Positions 5,846-6,465 of a DNA stretch of 6,465 nt are shown here, in pieces. Origin of the DNA: an uncultured Collinsella sp. (lineage in GTDB: Bacteria; Actinomycetota; Coriobacteriia; Coriobacteriales; Coriobacteriaceae). A program made the position numbers and the translations under genes. Numbering within the stretch: the first letter of the stretch is position 1; every line of letters begins with the position of its first letter. The notes below the pieces were generated by a model. The model did no database searches. It saw only the letters and a program-made list of their open reading frames with translations, and was not told the origin of the DNA. Where the stretch lies: positions 1 through 6,465 of the forward strand of contig USMH01000058.1 in assembly GCA_900555745.1 (NCBI GenBank). The letters are read 5' to 3'.

Positions 5846-6432
5846 ATGGGGGAGAACGTGCTCAAGTTCGGTACCTACGTCCGTGTTGGAAACGCGGCCG
5901 AAGCCTATGAGCTCTTGCAGAAGAACCGCAACAACAAGATTGTGGGCGGCGGCATCTGGATGCGCCTGGGTTCGCGTCGCGTGGCGACGGCGATTGACCT
6001 TTCGGCCTGCGGACTCGATCAGATCGAGGAGACCGAGACCGAGTTTCGCATCGGTGCCATGTGCACCCTGCGCCAGCTCGAGCGTCATGCCGGGCTCAAC
6101 GCGCTTGTCAACAATGTCTTTGAGTTCGCCGTCCACGACATCGTGGGCGTGCAGCTGCGCAATACCGCCACGGTGGGCGGCAGCATCTACGGCCGCTTTG
6201 GCTTCTCTGATGTGCTCTCCGCCTTCCTCGCGCTCGATTCCTATGTTGAGCTGACGGGCGCCGGTCGCGTTTCGCTTGCCGAGTTTGTGGACATGGGCTA
6301 CGTGCGTGATGTGATCGAGCACGTGGTGGTCGTTAAGCACGATTACCGTGCCAGCTATGAGGCCGTGCGCAAGGCCGCGACCGACTTCCCCTCGCTCAAC
6401 GTCACCGCTGCTTGGTGGGACAACTCCTGGCA
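5846..6432 (+). CDS. FAD-binding subunit of a molybdenum hydroxylase-type dehydrogenase, 3'-truncated
   Basis: The product resembles the FAD-binding (medium) subunit of xanthine dehydrogenase / CO dehydrogenase-type enzymes (CoxM, XdhB; FAD_binding_5 fold). This subunit passes electrons between iron-sulfur clusters and an external acceptor through FAD. About 195 residues are visible. IVGGGIWMRLG (32-42) fits the first FAD-pyrophosphate loop, FRIGAMCTLRQLE (67-79) the following conserved strand and helix, and VQLRNTATVGGSIYGR (102-117) the family signature (I/L)RNxATxGGN/S. The C-terminal part is lost because the contig ends. The codons after 6432 are sequencing adapter, so the apparent ending LLYTSDAADE is not part of the protein. 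Start choice is uncertain: ATG 5846 has GGAG only two bases upstream, and an in-frame GTG at 5858 has GGGGGAG three bases upstream. TACACT (5816-5821) could be a -10 box, without a clear -35. The substrate and the Mo- and FeS-subunit partners are not in view. Confidence 0.8.
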
Positions 6433-6465
6433 CTGTCTCTTATACACATCTGACGCTGCCGACGA
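6433..6465. other. Nextera adapter sequence (assembly artefact)
   Basis: The last 33 bases are CTGTCTCTTATACACATCT, the 19-base Tn5 mosaic end, followed by GACGCTGCCGACGA. Together they equal the full reverse complement of the Illumina Nextera Read 1 transposase adapter. This is library-preparation DNA left at a contig end, not genome and not a natural transposon. In the reading frame of the preceding gene it yields LLYTSDAADE, a familiar artefact tail in predicted proteins. Confidence 0.97.

Noticed and set aside
5703..6254. A 183-codon frame overlapping the last gene
   Set aside because: It starts inside palindrome B and has a Ser/Arg/Pro-rich shadow composition, while the other frame encodes a recognisable FAD-binding domain.
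6433..6451. Tn5/IS50-like mosaic end suggesting a mobile element
   Set aside because: The following 14 bases complete the Nextera adapter exactly, so it is library DNA and not a natural transposon end.

Overview
The window reads as a high-GC anaerobic actinobacterium, most likely class Coriobacteriia and probably Collinsella-like. This is inferred from base composition, gene content and the style of the proteins; no marker gene here proves it. All recognised genes are on the + strand.

Positions 1-2810 hold the selenocysteine machinery. The 3' part of selA (selenocysteine synthase) overlaps selB (the Sec-specific elongation factor) by the four bases ATGA. About 135 bases after selB lies selC, a tRNA-Sec with a UCA anticodon, a 6-bp D stem, an 8-bp variable arm and an encoded CCA end. 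A likely promoter precedes selC and a hairpin-plus-T-tract terminator follows it. No selenoprotein gene or SECIS element was recognised in the window.

Positions 2966-4009 hold a two-gene unit: mobA (molybdenum cofactor guanylyltransferase) and a 131-residue protein of the DUF3343 / putative Se-S carrier type with a cysteine-rich N-terminal extension. With selA-selB-selC upstream, this looks like a block serving an enzyme that needs both Sec and a dinucleotide form of the Mo/W cofactor, for example a Sec-containing formate dehydrogenase. That enzyme itself is not in view.

Positions 4010-4260 are a structured intergenic region: two stem-loops, four copies of CGAAAC, a weak promoter candidate and a leader hairpin. 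It precedes gdhA (4261-5616), a full-length hexameric-type glutamate dehydrogenase with a strong ribosome-binding site and a strong terminator.

Two related long palindromes sit in intergenic DNA, at 2591-2656 and 5692-5766. They share outer arms and loop edges but differ at compensated arm positions, so both still pair. They look like copies of a dispersed palindromic repeat family and are the most interesting unexplained element here.

The last gene (from 5846) encodes the FAD-binding subunit of a molybdenum hydroxylase-type enzyme (CoxM/XdhB fold) and is cut by the end of the contig. The final 33 bases (6433-6465) are not genomic: they match the reverse complement of the Illumina Nextera Read 1 transposase adapter. 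Genuine sequence ends at about 6432.
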